Assembly (NCBI GenBank): GCA_018238545.1
Contig: JABCTC010000031.1
Location: 1-41,238, forward strand
Source: Candidatus Heimdallarchaeota archaeon
Lineage (GTDB): Archaea; Asgardarchaeota; Heimdallarchaeia; Heimdallarchaeales; Heimdallarchaeaceae
Direction of reading: 5' to 3'
DNA length: 41,238 nucleotides
Of this stretch, positions 8,203 through 15,772 are shown one piece after another. Position 1 is the first letter of the stretch; every line of letters begins with the position of its first letter. The notes beneath the pieces are model-generated. The model worked only from the letters and a program-made list of their open reading frames with translations. It ran no database searches and had not been told where the DNA came from. The translations under genes and the position numbers were made by a program.

Positions 8203-9009
8203 TCAGCTTCGTTTGTTACAATTCATCATGTTTCGGAGGTTTTTCACTATATGATTAACCGATTCATCTTGGTTAGTAAGTTTAAGAAAAATATCTTCTA
8301 GATCAGCACCTACTTTGTTAACCATTTTAGATAACTCTTCAACTGTACCCATAGCGATTATCTTTCCTCTGTCCATAATTGCTATACGATCACACATCTC
8401 TTCAGCAACTTCAAGAATGTGAGTGGAGAAAATAACAGAACCTCCCCTTTCTTTATGCAAATCTAAGATTTCTTTAACAACTTTAGCAGATTTAGCATCT
8501 AAACCAGTTAAGGGTTCATCCATTATAAGTAAGAGAGGATCGTGAATCAAAGCAGCGATAACTTGCATTTTCTGTTTATTTCCTCTTGACAAAGTTGCAA
8601 CAAGTTTGTCATAGTATTCAACCGCTTCAAAACTTTCAAAATAATACTGCAACTTCTCTGTTGTTTCGGATTCATCCATTCCTCTAATAGATGCAATAAA
8701 ATTGAACAACATTCTTGGGGTCATAGATTTGTAAATTAGTGGATCTTCGGAAACGTAACCAATATTGCGTTTAATTTCAATATCATCTGTACCAGGATCA
8801 AGTCCGAATACTCTGATTTCTCCCTGTTCTTGTTCTAGAAGACCTAAAATCTGTTTAATAGTAGTGGTCTTTCCAGCCCCGTTGGGACCAAGAATCCCGA
8901 AGATTTCACCTGGCTTAACTTCAAAAGAAATATTGTTAACTGCTACAACAGTTCCAAAAGATTTTGTTAAGTTAGTTACACTAACCATTGCACTTTTTTC
9001 AGTAGTCAT
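8203..9009 (-). CDS. ABC transporter ATP-binding protein
   Basis: A complete nucleotide-binding domain: Walker A GPNGAGKTT, Q-loop region near YVSEDPLIYK, signature TLSRGNKQKMQ (a variant of LSGGQ), Walker B LLLIMDEPLTGLD and switch His in VIFSTHILEVAEEM. This layout is typical of ABC-2/DrrA-like ATPases. The short C-terminal extension includes DLEDIFLKLT, which is common in the group. The start is taken as the ATG at 9009; a GTG at 9018 is also in frame. It heads a two-gene operon with the permease, and the AT-rich upstream region (9060-9140) should hold the promoter. Confidence 0.93.
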   Translation of the reverse strand: MTTEKSAMVSVTNLTKSFGTVVAVNNISFEVKPGEIFGILGPNGAGKTTTIKQILGLLEQEQGEIRVFGLDPGTDDIEIKRNIGYVSEDPLIYKSMTPRMLFNFIASIRGMDESETTEKLQYYFESFEAVEYYDKLVATLSRGNKQKMQVIAALIHDPLLLIMDEPLTGLDAKSAKVVKEILDLHKERGGSVIFSTHILEVAEEMCDRIAIMDRGKIIAMGTVEELSKMVNKVGADLEDIFLKLTNQDESVNHIVKNLRNMMNCNKRS

Positions 9010-9149
9010 AATTCCCACAATTCTCCGTCTACGATAGTGAAATTGGTAATTTCAAGAATTACAGAACATTGACTTTTATTAATCTATGTTTTCAAATATA
9101 ATATAACTTTAAATTAAATGTTAATCAAAATATTAAATTAAGAAAGTTG

Positions 9150-9177
9150 TTCCTTTGTTTTGATAAATTCAAAGGAA
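9150..9177 (-). terminator. Inverted repeat just downstream of the DtxR-family gene
   Basis: TTCCTTTG (9150-9157) and CAAAGGAA (9170-9177) form a perfect 8-bp inverted repeat with a 12-base loop, starting 9 bp past the end of the regulator gene. On the minus strand the downstream T content is only moderate, so it could be a terminator or an mRNA-stabilising hairpin. An operator for the ABC operon that begins at 9009 is a less likely alternative. Confidence 0.35.
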
Positions 9178-9185
9178 TAAGATTT

Positions 9186-9638
9186 TTATTTTATTTTTTT
9201 TTCCTTTTTGTTTTTCCTTGATTTTGAATAGTAAGTTTCTAACCTTTCAATAATGTCTTTATTCTCCTCTTTCTGAGCAAATTCCACAAACTTTTTTATC
9301 GCTTGTGCTGTTTCCTGAGAGATTATATGTTCAACTAAACAAGCATCGCTTGAAGCAATTGAACTAGTAATATTTATAATGTTAAAAAAATCTTCAATAT
9401 CTTTGTGTGTTTCTATAAGTTGTTTGCCTAATTTAAATCCCTTTTTAGTCAAAGTAACTCCCTTATATTTCTCATACTTGACTAGTTTTTCATCATCCAA
9501 TTTTTGAACCATCTCAGTAACAGTAGCAAGACTGTTTAATCCCAATTCATTCTTTATATCACTAACTTTCGCTATTTCTTTTTCTAAACAAATAATATAA
9601 ATCGTTTCGATGTACTCCTCTATTCTAACAGTCGTCAT
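9186..9638 (-). CDS. DtxR/MntR-family metal-dependent transcriptional regulator, probably iron-sensing
   Basis: This 150-aa protein has an N-terminal winged helix (EEYIETIYIICLEK; recognition region NSLATVTEMVQKL; wing YEKYKGVTLTKKG) and a dimerisation/metal-binding domain. By alignment from memory with MntR and DtxR, the metal ligands are E8, E11, H78, C100, E103 and H104 (THKDIEDFF; DACLVEHIIS). The Cys at 100 is what iron-type DtxR/IdeR have, whereas MntR has Glu there; this points to Fe(II). The SH3-like third domain is missing, as in MntR. The gene diverges from feoA, and tandem palindromes between them are the likely binding sites. GGTGA (about 9647-9651) is its ribosome binding site. 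Confidence 0.9.
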   Translation of the reverse strand: MTTVRIEEYIETIYIICLEKEIAKVSDIKNELGLNSLATVTEMVQKLDDEKLVKYEKYKGVTLTKKGFKLGKQLIETHKDIEDFFNIINITSSIASSDACLVEHIISQETAQAIKKFVEFAQKEENKDIIERLETYYSKSRKNKKEKKIK

Positions 9639-9773
9639 ATGAATTCACCAGAGTTAAACATATAAATGTTGATTGCTCGTTTATTAATTTGCTTGTTAGC
9701 TTTGTGTTTCGTAGTTAATAAATTCTGGCGCATTTTATATTCTTTTTGGTTTATAACCCAAAACAAGACAAAA

Positions 9774-9828
9774 TTTTAAATATAGGCAGGATTTCGGACA
9801 ACCGAAATAATGTTTCGGATAACCGAAT
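9774..9828 (+). promoter_or_regulatory. feo promoter with two tandem palindromic operators
   Basis: A TATA-like TTTTAAATATA lies at 9774-9784. Just downstream are two palindromes: ATTTCGG-ACAA-CCGAAAT (9791-9808, 7-bp arms) and TTCGG-ATAA-CCGAA (9814-9827). Their centres are 21 bp apart, two helical turns, so bound dimers would lie on the same DNA face. The predicted start site, about 25 nt from the TATA box, falls inside the first palindrome. Bound repressor would therefore block transcription initiation. The iron-type DtxR protein encoded divergently is the obvious candidate. Confidence 0.8.
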
Positions 9829-9852
9829 TATGACATTGGTTGGAGTGATTAA

Positions 9853-10089
9853 ATGACGAAGAAAGAAATAACGTTAGATCAACTAGAAGTTGGAGATGTA
9901 GCTACGGTGGTAAAAATAAGCATATCAGGAGATTTAAGACGCAGACTCATGGAAATGGGCTTAACAAAAAATACAGTGGTTACAGTAATTGGAAAGGCAC
10001 CTCTTGGTGATCCAATTGAGTACAAATTTAGAAATTACAATTTGACTCTTCGGAAAGAAGAAGCAAACAAAGTGATTGTTGAATGTTAA
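9853..10089 (+). CDS. feoA: FeoA-like SH3-domain protein (first copy)
   Basis: This 78-aa protein fits the FeoA family throughout: LDQLEVGDVATVVKI at the start, the GDLRRRLMEMGLTKNT motif (residues 27-42) and a final GDPIEYKFRNYNLTLRKEEAN strand set. FeoA is a small cytoplasmic SH3-like partner of the ferrous iron transporter FeoB. GGAG at 9842-9845 is well placed as its ribosome binding site. It is the first gene of a co-directional cluster starting at the palindrome-bearing promoter, and its stop overlaps an upstream in-frame ATG of the next feoA. Confidence 0.93.
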   Translation: MTKKEITLDQLEVGDVATVVKISISGDLRRRLMEMGLTKNTVVTVIGKAPLGDPIEYKFRNYNLTLRKEEANKVIVEC

Positions 10090-10100
10090 CCAGGGAGGTT

Positions 10101-10349
10101 ATGAAAACTATGAACAATGAAATTCTTGTTCCCCTCGGATTTGTATCTGAAGGTAAGAAAGTAAGAATCGTTTCTATTATCGGTGGTTCGCGTATTCGTA
10201 ATCGTATTATTGAGATGGGTCTTCGTGAGGGAATAGATATAACTATCATCAAAAATTCTTTTGGTCCTGTTATCATTGCTATTGGACAGACTCGTTTTGC
10301 TTTAGGAAGAGGGATTTCATTCAAAATACTTACAGAATCTGTAAACTAA
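10101..10349 (+). CDS. feoA: FeoA-like SH3-domain protein (second copy)
   Basis: A second FeoA of about 82 aa: LVPLGFVSEGKKVRIVSI, then GSRIRNRIIEMGLREGID, the same R-x-R-x2-EMG-L motif as copy one, and GPVIIAIGQTRFALGRGIS at the end. The in-frame ATG at 10083 lies inside the first feoA; starts at 10101 or 10110 fit better with the GGGAGG at 10093-10098. Tandem feoA genes upstream of feoB occur in several archaea and bacteria; the two products may act together or on different states of FeoB. Confidence 0.9.
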   Translation: MKTMNNEILVPLGFVSEGKKVRIVSIIGGSRIRNRIIEMGLREGIDITIIKNSFGPVIIAIGQTRFALGRGISFKILTESVN

Positions 10350-10360
10350 AAGGTGACTAA

Positions 10361-12403
10361 ATGACTATTAAAACTAAAAATGCAAAAGATATTTCTAAGA
10401 GCAGCAAAATTTCTATTAATATTGCACTAGCAGGTAATCCTAATACTGGAAAAAGTACTCTCTTTAATGCTTTAACAGGTTTAAAGCAGAAAATTGGAAA
10501 TTGGCCCGGAGTTACTGTTGAGAAAAAGGAGGGTAAAAGAAGTTTACACAATTTTGAACTCGCTATTACGGATTTACCTGGTACTTATTCTTTGTCTGCT
10601 TCGTCCTTAGATGAACAAATTGCAAGAGATTTCATTGTGTATAATACTCCAGAAATTGTTGTACAAATAGTGGATGCATCGAATTTAGAACGTAATCTCT
10701 ATTTAACTGCAATGCTAAAAGAGTTAGGTGTTAGAGTAATTATAGCTTTAAACATGATGGACTTATTAGAAAAAAATGGTTCCACAATTAATGTTCAAAA
10801 ACTCTCAAAAGAAATAGGTGTTCCAATTGTCCCAATGATTGCTAACAAAAAAATAGGTATTGATAATCTTGAAAATGCAATTGAATCTGTTTATAGAGAG
10901 GATCAAAAATCCATGGAAATTATATATTCGAAGGAAATTGAAGAGACACTTGCAAAAATTCAAAATATGCTTGTAACAATACCTTCAATTCCTACCAATT
11001 TCAACTTGAGATGGTTAGCTATACAAATTCTCCAAAATAACACAGAGATTCTTACACTTCTGGAGCGTTGGAAGGTTAAAGATACTGTTATTGGAGAGTT
11101 AACTTCTTTTGGCAAAGAAGATTATGAGGCTGAAATAATTGATTCAAAGTACGAGTATATTTCTAAAGTTACCTCAAAGGTTTGGAAGAAAGGTGAAACT
11201 AAGTTAACCCGTTCAGATTTAATAGACAAAGTTGTTACACACAAATGGCTTGGAATACCGATCTTTCTTATGGTTATGTGGGGTTCATTTCAATTTGTTT
11301 TTGCTATTTCAGTTCCATTTATGGAACTGATAGATATGCTTTTTGGCTGGTTAGCGGGACTTCTGGTAAATAACATCCAAATTGAATGGTTAGGTTCTTT
11401 ACTAGGTGATGGTATTGTTGGAGGTGTAGGTTCGGTGTTGATTTTTGTACCTCCTATTTTTACAATGTTCTTCATATTATCAATTCTAGAAGACTCAGGA
11501 TATTTGGCTCGTGCAGCATTTGTTATGGATAAATTGATGGTGAAATTTGGCTTACATGGTCATTCATTCATTCCGATGTTATTAGGTTTTGGTTGCAATG
11601 TACCAGCAATCATGAGTACAAGGTCTTTAAAGGATAAAAAAGATAGGATGATTACAATATTGATCAATCCATTCATATCTTGCGGTGCAAGAATGCCAGT
11701 ATTTATCTTATTTGCAGGATTATTTTTTGGAGCATCAGCAGGAACGGTGATTTTTGCCCTATATGTTCTGGGAATTGTGGTTGCAATCCTTACTGCAATT
11801 CTTCTAAGAAAGACATTCTTCAAAGGCAAAGCTGCTCCATTCATTATGGAATTACCTACATACCACTCACCAAAACTAAAATCTGCGATAATTGCAATGT
11901 GGGATAAAGGAAAAATGTACCTGAAGAAAGCAGGAACAATAATTCTGATAGGTGTCATCTTTGTGTGGTTTTTAGCAGCAATGCCTTTTGGTGGAGTAGA
12001 GTATGGTGGTCCAGATACATGGCTAGCAGCTGTTGGTACATTCTTTGAACCCATCTTTAAACCACTTGGATTTGACTGGAGGATAGTTGTTGCTTTAATT
12101 GTTGGTTTTATAGCGAAAGAACTAGTTATTGGCTCATTGGGAACCATTGTTGGTGGTGGTGAAAGTGAAGAAGGTATTAAATCTGCTATTTTAGCTGATG
12201 GTGGTTTCTATGCTTTAAACTCTTTGAGTTTAATGGTTTTTACTCTATTGTATGTTCCTTGTGCAGCAGTTATTGGTGTAATGAGAAAAGAAACAGGTAG
12301 TTGGAAGTGGACAATCTTCTCAATAGTATATAGTACTGTTGTCGCTTGGTTGTTTGCTTTCGCAGTTTTTCAAATAGGATCTCTAATGGGATTTGGATTA
12401 TAG
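10361..12403 (+). CDS. feoB: Ferrous iron transport protein B
   Basis: This 680-aa protein has the N-terminal GTPase with G1 GNPNTGKST (25-33), G2 region GNWPGVTVEKKEG (46-58), G3 DLPG (71-74) and G4 NMMD (131-134). A helical GDI-like domain follows, and then the membrane part with the two gate motifs: GFGCNVPAI with its Cys, and ISCGARMPVF. The terminal region contains KELVIGSLGTI and VPCAAVIGVMRKETG. It imports Fe(II) across the cytoplasmic membrane. GGTGA at 10352-10356 serves as ribosome binding site. It sits 11 bp after the second feoA, and the cluster continues without a break into the next gene. Confidence 0.97.
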   Translation: MTIKTKNAKDISKSSKISINIALAGNPNTGKSTLFNALTGLKQKIGNWPGVTVEKKEGKRSLHNFELAITDLPGTYSLSASSLDEQIARDFIVYNTPEIVVQIVDASNLERNLYLTAMLKELGVRVIIALNMMDLLEKNGSTINVQKLSKEIGVPIVPMIANKKIGIDNLENAIESVYREDQKSMEIIYSKEIEETLAKIQNMLVTIPSIPTNFNLRWLAIQILQNNTEILTLLERWKVKDTVIGELTSFGKEDYEAEIIDSKYEYISKVTSKVWKKGETKLTRSDLIDKVVTHKWLGIPIFLMVMWGSFQFVFAISVPFMELIDMLFGWLAGLLVNNIQIEWLGSLLGDGIVGGVGSVLIFVPPIFTMFFILSILEDSGYLARAAFVMDKLMVKFGLHGHSFIPMLLGFGCNVPAIMSTRSLKDKKDRMITILINPFISCGARMPVFILFAGLFFGASAGTVIFALYVLGIVVAILTAILLRKTFFKGKAAPFIMELPTYHSPKLKSAIIAMWDKGKMYLKKAGTIILIGVIFVWFLAAMPFGGVEYGGPDTWLAAVGTFFEPIFKPLGFDWRIVVALIVGFIAKELVIGSLGTIVGGGESEEGIKSAILADGGFYALNSLSLMVFTLLYVPCAAVIGVMRKETGSWKWTIFSIVYSTVVAWLFAFAVFQIGSLMGFGL

Positions 12404-12412
12404 GTGATAAAA

Positions 12413-12904
12413 ATGGAAAAGTCAAAGAATACTTCAGACAATATGAAAACATCTTTACTTATAGGTAGTCTTATTTTCTTAGTTGCAGCTCTAGCTGAAG
12501 TCATACTAGGAGTTTTTAAGATATATGCTGATTCAAAAGAACTAGAAGAACATTGGGTAAATGCAATACCCTTTCCCCCTGGAATTTTTCCAGGATTAAC
12601 AGTCCTTCTTATTGGTTTGATATGGTTAGTAGGTTATTTTGTAACTAGAAAAGGTCAAAATGCTAATGGATACCTTTCTGTGGGCACTATAATTGCATTA
12701 GGATTCATACTCTTGTTCATTTTGATTCTATTAACAGACATTTTTAATGCATATGCTTTGGGACTAGAAGATTATGAAGATTGGACAATCCTAGCTAGTT
12801 TGAGATGGATTATCTTTCTATCTCCAATTCCTATATTCTTTATTATGAAATATAGAGAAGTTATATTTACTAGAAAGAAAAAGACAATAGCCCTACAAAG
12901 TTAG
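12413..12904 (+). CDS. Membrane protein of the feo cluster, function unknown
   Basis: About 163 aa with four hydrophobic segments (roughly residues 14-38, 56-78, 90-112 and 123-145) and a basic C-terminal tail (KYREVIFTRKKK). The feoB stop is followed directly by AGGTGA (12402-12407), which suits an ATG at 12413; the earlier in-frame GTG at 12404 is part of that ribosome binding site. Acidic residues lie in the loop before segment 2 (ADSKELEEHW) and before segment 4 (GLEDYEDW), which could contact metal. I recognise no family. Its place between feoB and the FeoC-like gene suggests a role in iron uptake. Confidence 0.75.
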   Translation: MEKSKNTSDNMKTSLLIGSLIFLVAALAEVILGVFKIYADSKELEEHWVNAIPFPPGIFPGLTVLLIGLIWLVGYFVTRKGQNANGYLSVGTIIALGFILLFILILLTDIFNAYALGLEDYEDWTILASLRWIIFLSPIPIFFIMKYREVIFTRKKKTIALQS

Positions 12905-12934
12905 ATATAATGATAAAGGAATGGTGAGTCAATA

Positions 12935-13252
12935 TTGTTATTAGAAGTGTTAAGTGCGATTAATGAAGGGGTTACAACAGTTCAACAGTCTGCAGAAAAA
13001 CTAAACATAGATATTGATTTGTTACATTCTAAACTCGATCATTGTATAACTGTTGGATACCTTCAAAAACAACATGTTGATAAGCAAAAATCAGTTTTAG
13101 ATAATCGTTCATCAAGTAAAGGCTTATCATCATTTTCTTGTAACTTTTGCTCATTCTCTAATAATTGCTCTTTTATTGAGAATGATTATCAAATCTTAAT
13201 CTTAACTTCAAAGGGAAAAAGAGCTATAGAGCATTTAGCTGCAAAACAATAA
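12935..13252 (+). CDS. FeoC-like winged-helix protein with Cys cluster
   Basis: This 105-aa protein starts with a winged-helix-like region (LLEVLSAINEGVTTVQQSAEKL, then a second helix and HCITVGYLQKQ). It then carries CNFCSFSNNC (C-x2-C-x5-C), followed by a strand-turn-helix ending. Together with its place downstream of feoB, this fits FeoC-type proteins, which combine a winged helix with cysteines proposed to hold an Fe-S cluster. A TTG start at 12935 is supported by GGTGA at 12923-12927. It may tune FeoB stability or act as a local redox/iron sensor. Similarity to the bacterial family is loose. Confidence 0.65.
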   Translation: MLLEVLSAINEGVTTVQQSAEKLNIDIDLLHSKLDHCITVGYLQKQHVDKQKSVLDNRSSSKGLSSFSCNFCSFSNNCSFIENDYQILILTSKGKRAIEHLAAKQ

Positions 13253-13397
13253 AGGTTGCTTATTTGAACAGAATAAGAAGTTCATCTGACTATAGACACC
13301 CACAATTAAAGGAACTACTAAAAATATAATGTGTAATAGAGAAATTGTACAAACGAAAGAATAACAGTTTTTCTACAAATACTGGAGGTAATTAAAA

Positions 13398-14309
13398 ATG
13401 AATGTTGCTCTTTTATCTTTTTCCCCAACTGGGAATACATACAAAGTATCTAGAACGATAGAACAGAAGTTAATAGAAAAGGAAGTAAAAGTTCAATTTA
13501 TTGATTTAACAGGAAATTTAGAATTATTTCCCACTCGTAATTTTAAAAAAATTTTAGAACAAAACATAGAAAAACATGATTTACTTTGTATAGGTGGTCC
13601 AGTATATGCTGATCGCATGCATTATAATATATTAGATATAATCAAGAATCTACCAAAAACCTCTAACAGGTGGAGTGAAATCGCATCTGTTTTTGTAACT
13701 TATGGAGGTGTGTCTTCAGGCATTGCTCTTCAAGATGCTGCAAAACATCTTAGAAAAAGGAAACGTGTTTTGGTTGCAGGTATGAAAATAGATTCTGCTC
13801 ATTCTTTTAATGGATTGTTAAGTATAAAAATTAATGAAGGAAAACCAAATAACGAAGTATTGCCGATAATTGATGATTTTTGTGAAAGAATTGCACATCT
13901 AAGAAATACTTACCATGGTGAAATAAGAGATGTATCAAAATCATTTGCATATCTTCCACTTAAGAATAGAATTTTCTCTAAAATAATTTATAATGAGCGT
14001 TTTATACACAAATTTGTTTATCCGAAGATTAAATTTGATTCTAGCAAATGTCAAAAATGCAATAGTTGTATTAATCATTGTCCAGTTCAATGTATTGAAA
14101 TGAGCAAGGATAGTCCAAAGTTGAAGAAAGGCGGTTTATCATGCATTCATTGTGGGTTGTGTGCTGAGGTTTGCCCACAAAATGCAATAACATTCAACAT
14201 TCAGAAATTTGAAGGCTTCTTAAAAAAGTGGACATTAGAAACAAGCTCATTCCACAGAAATGAGGGGGTTAGATCTGCAGTTTATCCATTAAAGGAGTTT
14301 AAAAAATGA
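13398..14309 (+). CDS. Flavodoxin-ferredoxin fusion (EFR1-type)
   Basis: The N-terminal flavodoxin fold has the FMN phosphate loop SPTGNTYKVS (residues 9-18) and a GGPVYADRMHYN loop. The C-terminal part carries two [4Fe-4S] ferredoxin motifs, CQKCNSCINHCP (about 218-229) and CIHCGLCAEVCP (about 248-259). Such fusions move electrons between flavin and iron-sulfur centres in the cytoplasm. Placed in an iron-regulated cluster, it could reduce ferric iron or a chelate, or serve as a general low-potential carrier. GGAGG at 13383-13387 is its ribosome binding site. A 145-bp gap precedes it, so a second promoter is possible. Its stop overlaps the next ATG. Confidence 0.92.
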   Translation: MNVALLSFSPTGNTYKVSRTIEQKLIEKEVKVQFIDLTGNLELFPTRNFKKILEQNIEKHDLLCIGGPVYADRMHYNILDIIKNLPKTSNRWSEIASVFVTYGGVSSGIALQDAAKHLRKRKRVLVAGMKIDSAHSFNGLLSIKINEGKPNNEVLPIIDDFCERIAHLRNTYHGEIRDVSKSFAYLPLKNRIFSKIIYNERFIHKFVYPKIKFDSSKCQKCNSCINHCPVQCIEMSKDSPKLKKGGLSCIHCGLCAEVCPQNAITFNIQKFEGFLKKWTLETSSFHRNEGVRSAVYPLKEFKK

Positions 14310-14515
14310 AAGCTGTCAATATACTACTAAAAATAGTTATTATTATTATTAGTCTCCCAATTGCTGTTTTCTTAAAATTTCAACCAATGTGGTATCCAAC
14401 ACCCGCTGGTGAAATATATGAAGAACTGTATTCGGTTTATGATACAAATGTTTCAACATATCTTTTTTCTGATAAAAAAAATAAATTATTGGTGGATAAT
14501 TCCAATGGATTATGA
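14306..14515 (+). CDS. 69-aa membrane-anchored peptide, translationally coupled
   Basis: The ATG overlaps the stop of the flavodoxin-ferredoxin gene (ATGA arrangement), and its own 3' end overlaps the MFS start by about 10 bp. The product has a single strongly hydrophobic N-terminal helix (about residues 5-24). A short outer part follows (FQPMWYPTPAGEIYEELYSV, then a polar tail). I recognise no family. The double overlap argues for a real, co-translated gene rather than a chance ORF. It may be a small subunit of the adjoining transporter or redox protein. Confidence 0.6.
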   Translation: MKAVNILLKIVIIIISLPIAVFLKFQPMWYPTPAGEIYEELYSVYDTNVSTYLFSDKKNKLLVDNSNGL

Positions 14516-15770
14516 AAGTATTAAGGACATAGACGACAATAAAAATCAAAACAATACTGTTCAGGTTTTGTTACTTGGATTACTGGCCATGTTTGCAATT
14601 ACCTCAGTTGGTATCTTACATACAAACGAGAAAGAGTTTATTCAACTTATTTATCCTTCTATTTCTAATTTCCAGATATCCTTCTATGACACAATTATCT
14701 ATATTTCTTATTTAACTGTTGGAATAATTACTGGGATATTGTCTGATCGTTATGGTAAACGTAAATTATTTATTATAGTAGGCAGTATAGGAGCCTCTCT
14801 ATTTTCTTGGTTGTTAACAATTGCTCCAAACTATCCTGTTTTGTTGACCTTTCGCTTTTTTCAAGGTTCATTCATTGTTCTGTCCTGGCAGACCTTAATG
14901 ACATTGATATTAGACTTATCCTCCCCTCAATCCCGTGGTAGAAACATGGGGATTTATGGAGTTTTCCTTTCACTTGCCATGGGTCTTGGTCCTATGCTTG
15001 GTGGTTTCCTTGCTGTAAAAGGTATTTTCATTCCCTATTATATAGCTGTTATTTTGAATGTTTTAGTTCTCATTGTTGCCTTAGTTATTCTAAGAGAGCC
15101 ACAAAACCTTAATAAAAATCCTTCAATTATTCAAAACCTTTCAATTGTCAAAAACAATCCCAAACTTATCATCCCAAGTATCTTCAATTTTATTGACAGA
15201 TTGCACATGGGATTTATTTTATTCGCTCTACCTTTATTAATTCTTGATGTTTTAGGTTTAGATCCAAGTAAAAGAGGGATGGCTTTAGGTATTTTTGCTA
15301 TTCCCTTCATTCTTCTTCAATATCCTATTGGCAAACTCAGTGATAAAATAGGTCGTTTCAAACCTCTCGTCATTGGAAGCTTTTTCTATGGAATCATCAT
15401 GTGTTTTGTAGGTTTTGCTGGTTCATTTGGTTTTATAAGCTTAGTCGCTATTCTATTTGTTTTAGGTATTTTTTCTGGTATCACTTCTCCACCAAACATG
15501 GCTTTAGTGGGGGATTGTATTAGAAAGGAAGATCGAGCGATGGGGATGGGTTTTTTCAATTTCGCAGGAAATTTAGGAATTATAATTGGACCCTTAATAG
15601 GTGGAGCACTTGTTAATACAGAAAATTATGTAATAGCATTCATAATTGCAGGAATCATTGAATTCCTAGGTTTAATTGTTGTTTGCGTGATTATTATATA
15701 CAAATATCACATAAAAATATTCGAAAAACCTGACCCACAAGCCATGAAAACTCTGATGAAAGGAGATTAA
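14505..15770 (+). CDS. Major facilitator superfamily transporter
   Basis: About 421 aa with twelve expected membrane segments. The cytoplasmic loop motif between helices 2 and 3 is GILSDRYGKRKLF, and the related second-half loop is GKLSDKIGRFKP. FRFFQGSF in helix 4 and GLGPMLGGFLA in helix 5 fit drug/metabolite antiporters. I place the start at the ATG at 14505, preceded by GGTGGAT at 14491-14497; upstream in-frame ATGs lie inside the 69-aa gene. Located between a flavodoxin-ferredoxin and an ABC exporter under the same presumed promoter, it may export a chelator or small metabolite. The cargo is not determinable here. Confidence 0.92.
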   Translation: MDYESIKDIDDNKNQNNTVQVLLLGLLAMFAITSVGILHTNEKEFIQLIYPSISNFQISFYDTIIYISYLTVGIITGILSDRYGKRKLFIIVGSIGASLFSWLLTIAPNYPVLLTFRFFQGSFIVLSWQTLMTLILDLSSPQSRGRNMGIYGVFLSLAMGLGPMLGGFLAVKGIFIPYYIAVILNVLVLIVALVILREPQNLNKNPSIIQNLSIVKNNPKLIIPSIFNFIDRLHMGFILFALPLLILDVLGLDPSKRGMALGIFAIPFILLQYPIGKLSDKIGRFKPLVIGSFFYGIIMCFVGFAGSFGFISLVAILFVLGIFSGITSPPNMALVGDCIRKEDRAMGMGFFNFAGNLGIIIGPLIGGALVNTENYVIAFIIAGIIEFLGLIVVCVIIIYKYHIKIFEKPDPQAMKTLMKGD

Positions 15771-15772
15771 TT

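Noticed and set aside
8221..8245. TTTCGG inside the ABC ATPase gene as a further operator
   Set aside because: There is no CCGAA half at the right spacing and it lies within coding sequence.
9744..9763. TTTTGG-N8-CCAAAA inverted repeat upstream of feo as a third regulator site
   Set aside because: The spacer is 8 rather than 4 and the arms lack CGG, so it does not match the TTTCGG-N4-CCGAAA pattern; kept only as a possible unrelated palindrome.
11560..12147. 195-codon minus-strand ORF inside feoB
   Set aside because: It is a shadow of the feoB frame; composition is biased as expected for antisense and no start signal is seen.
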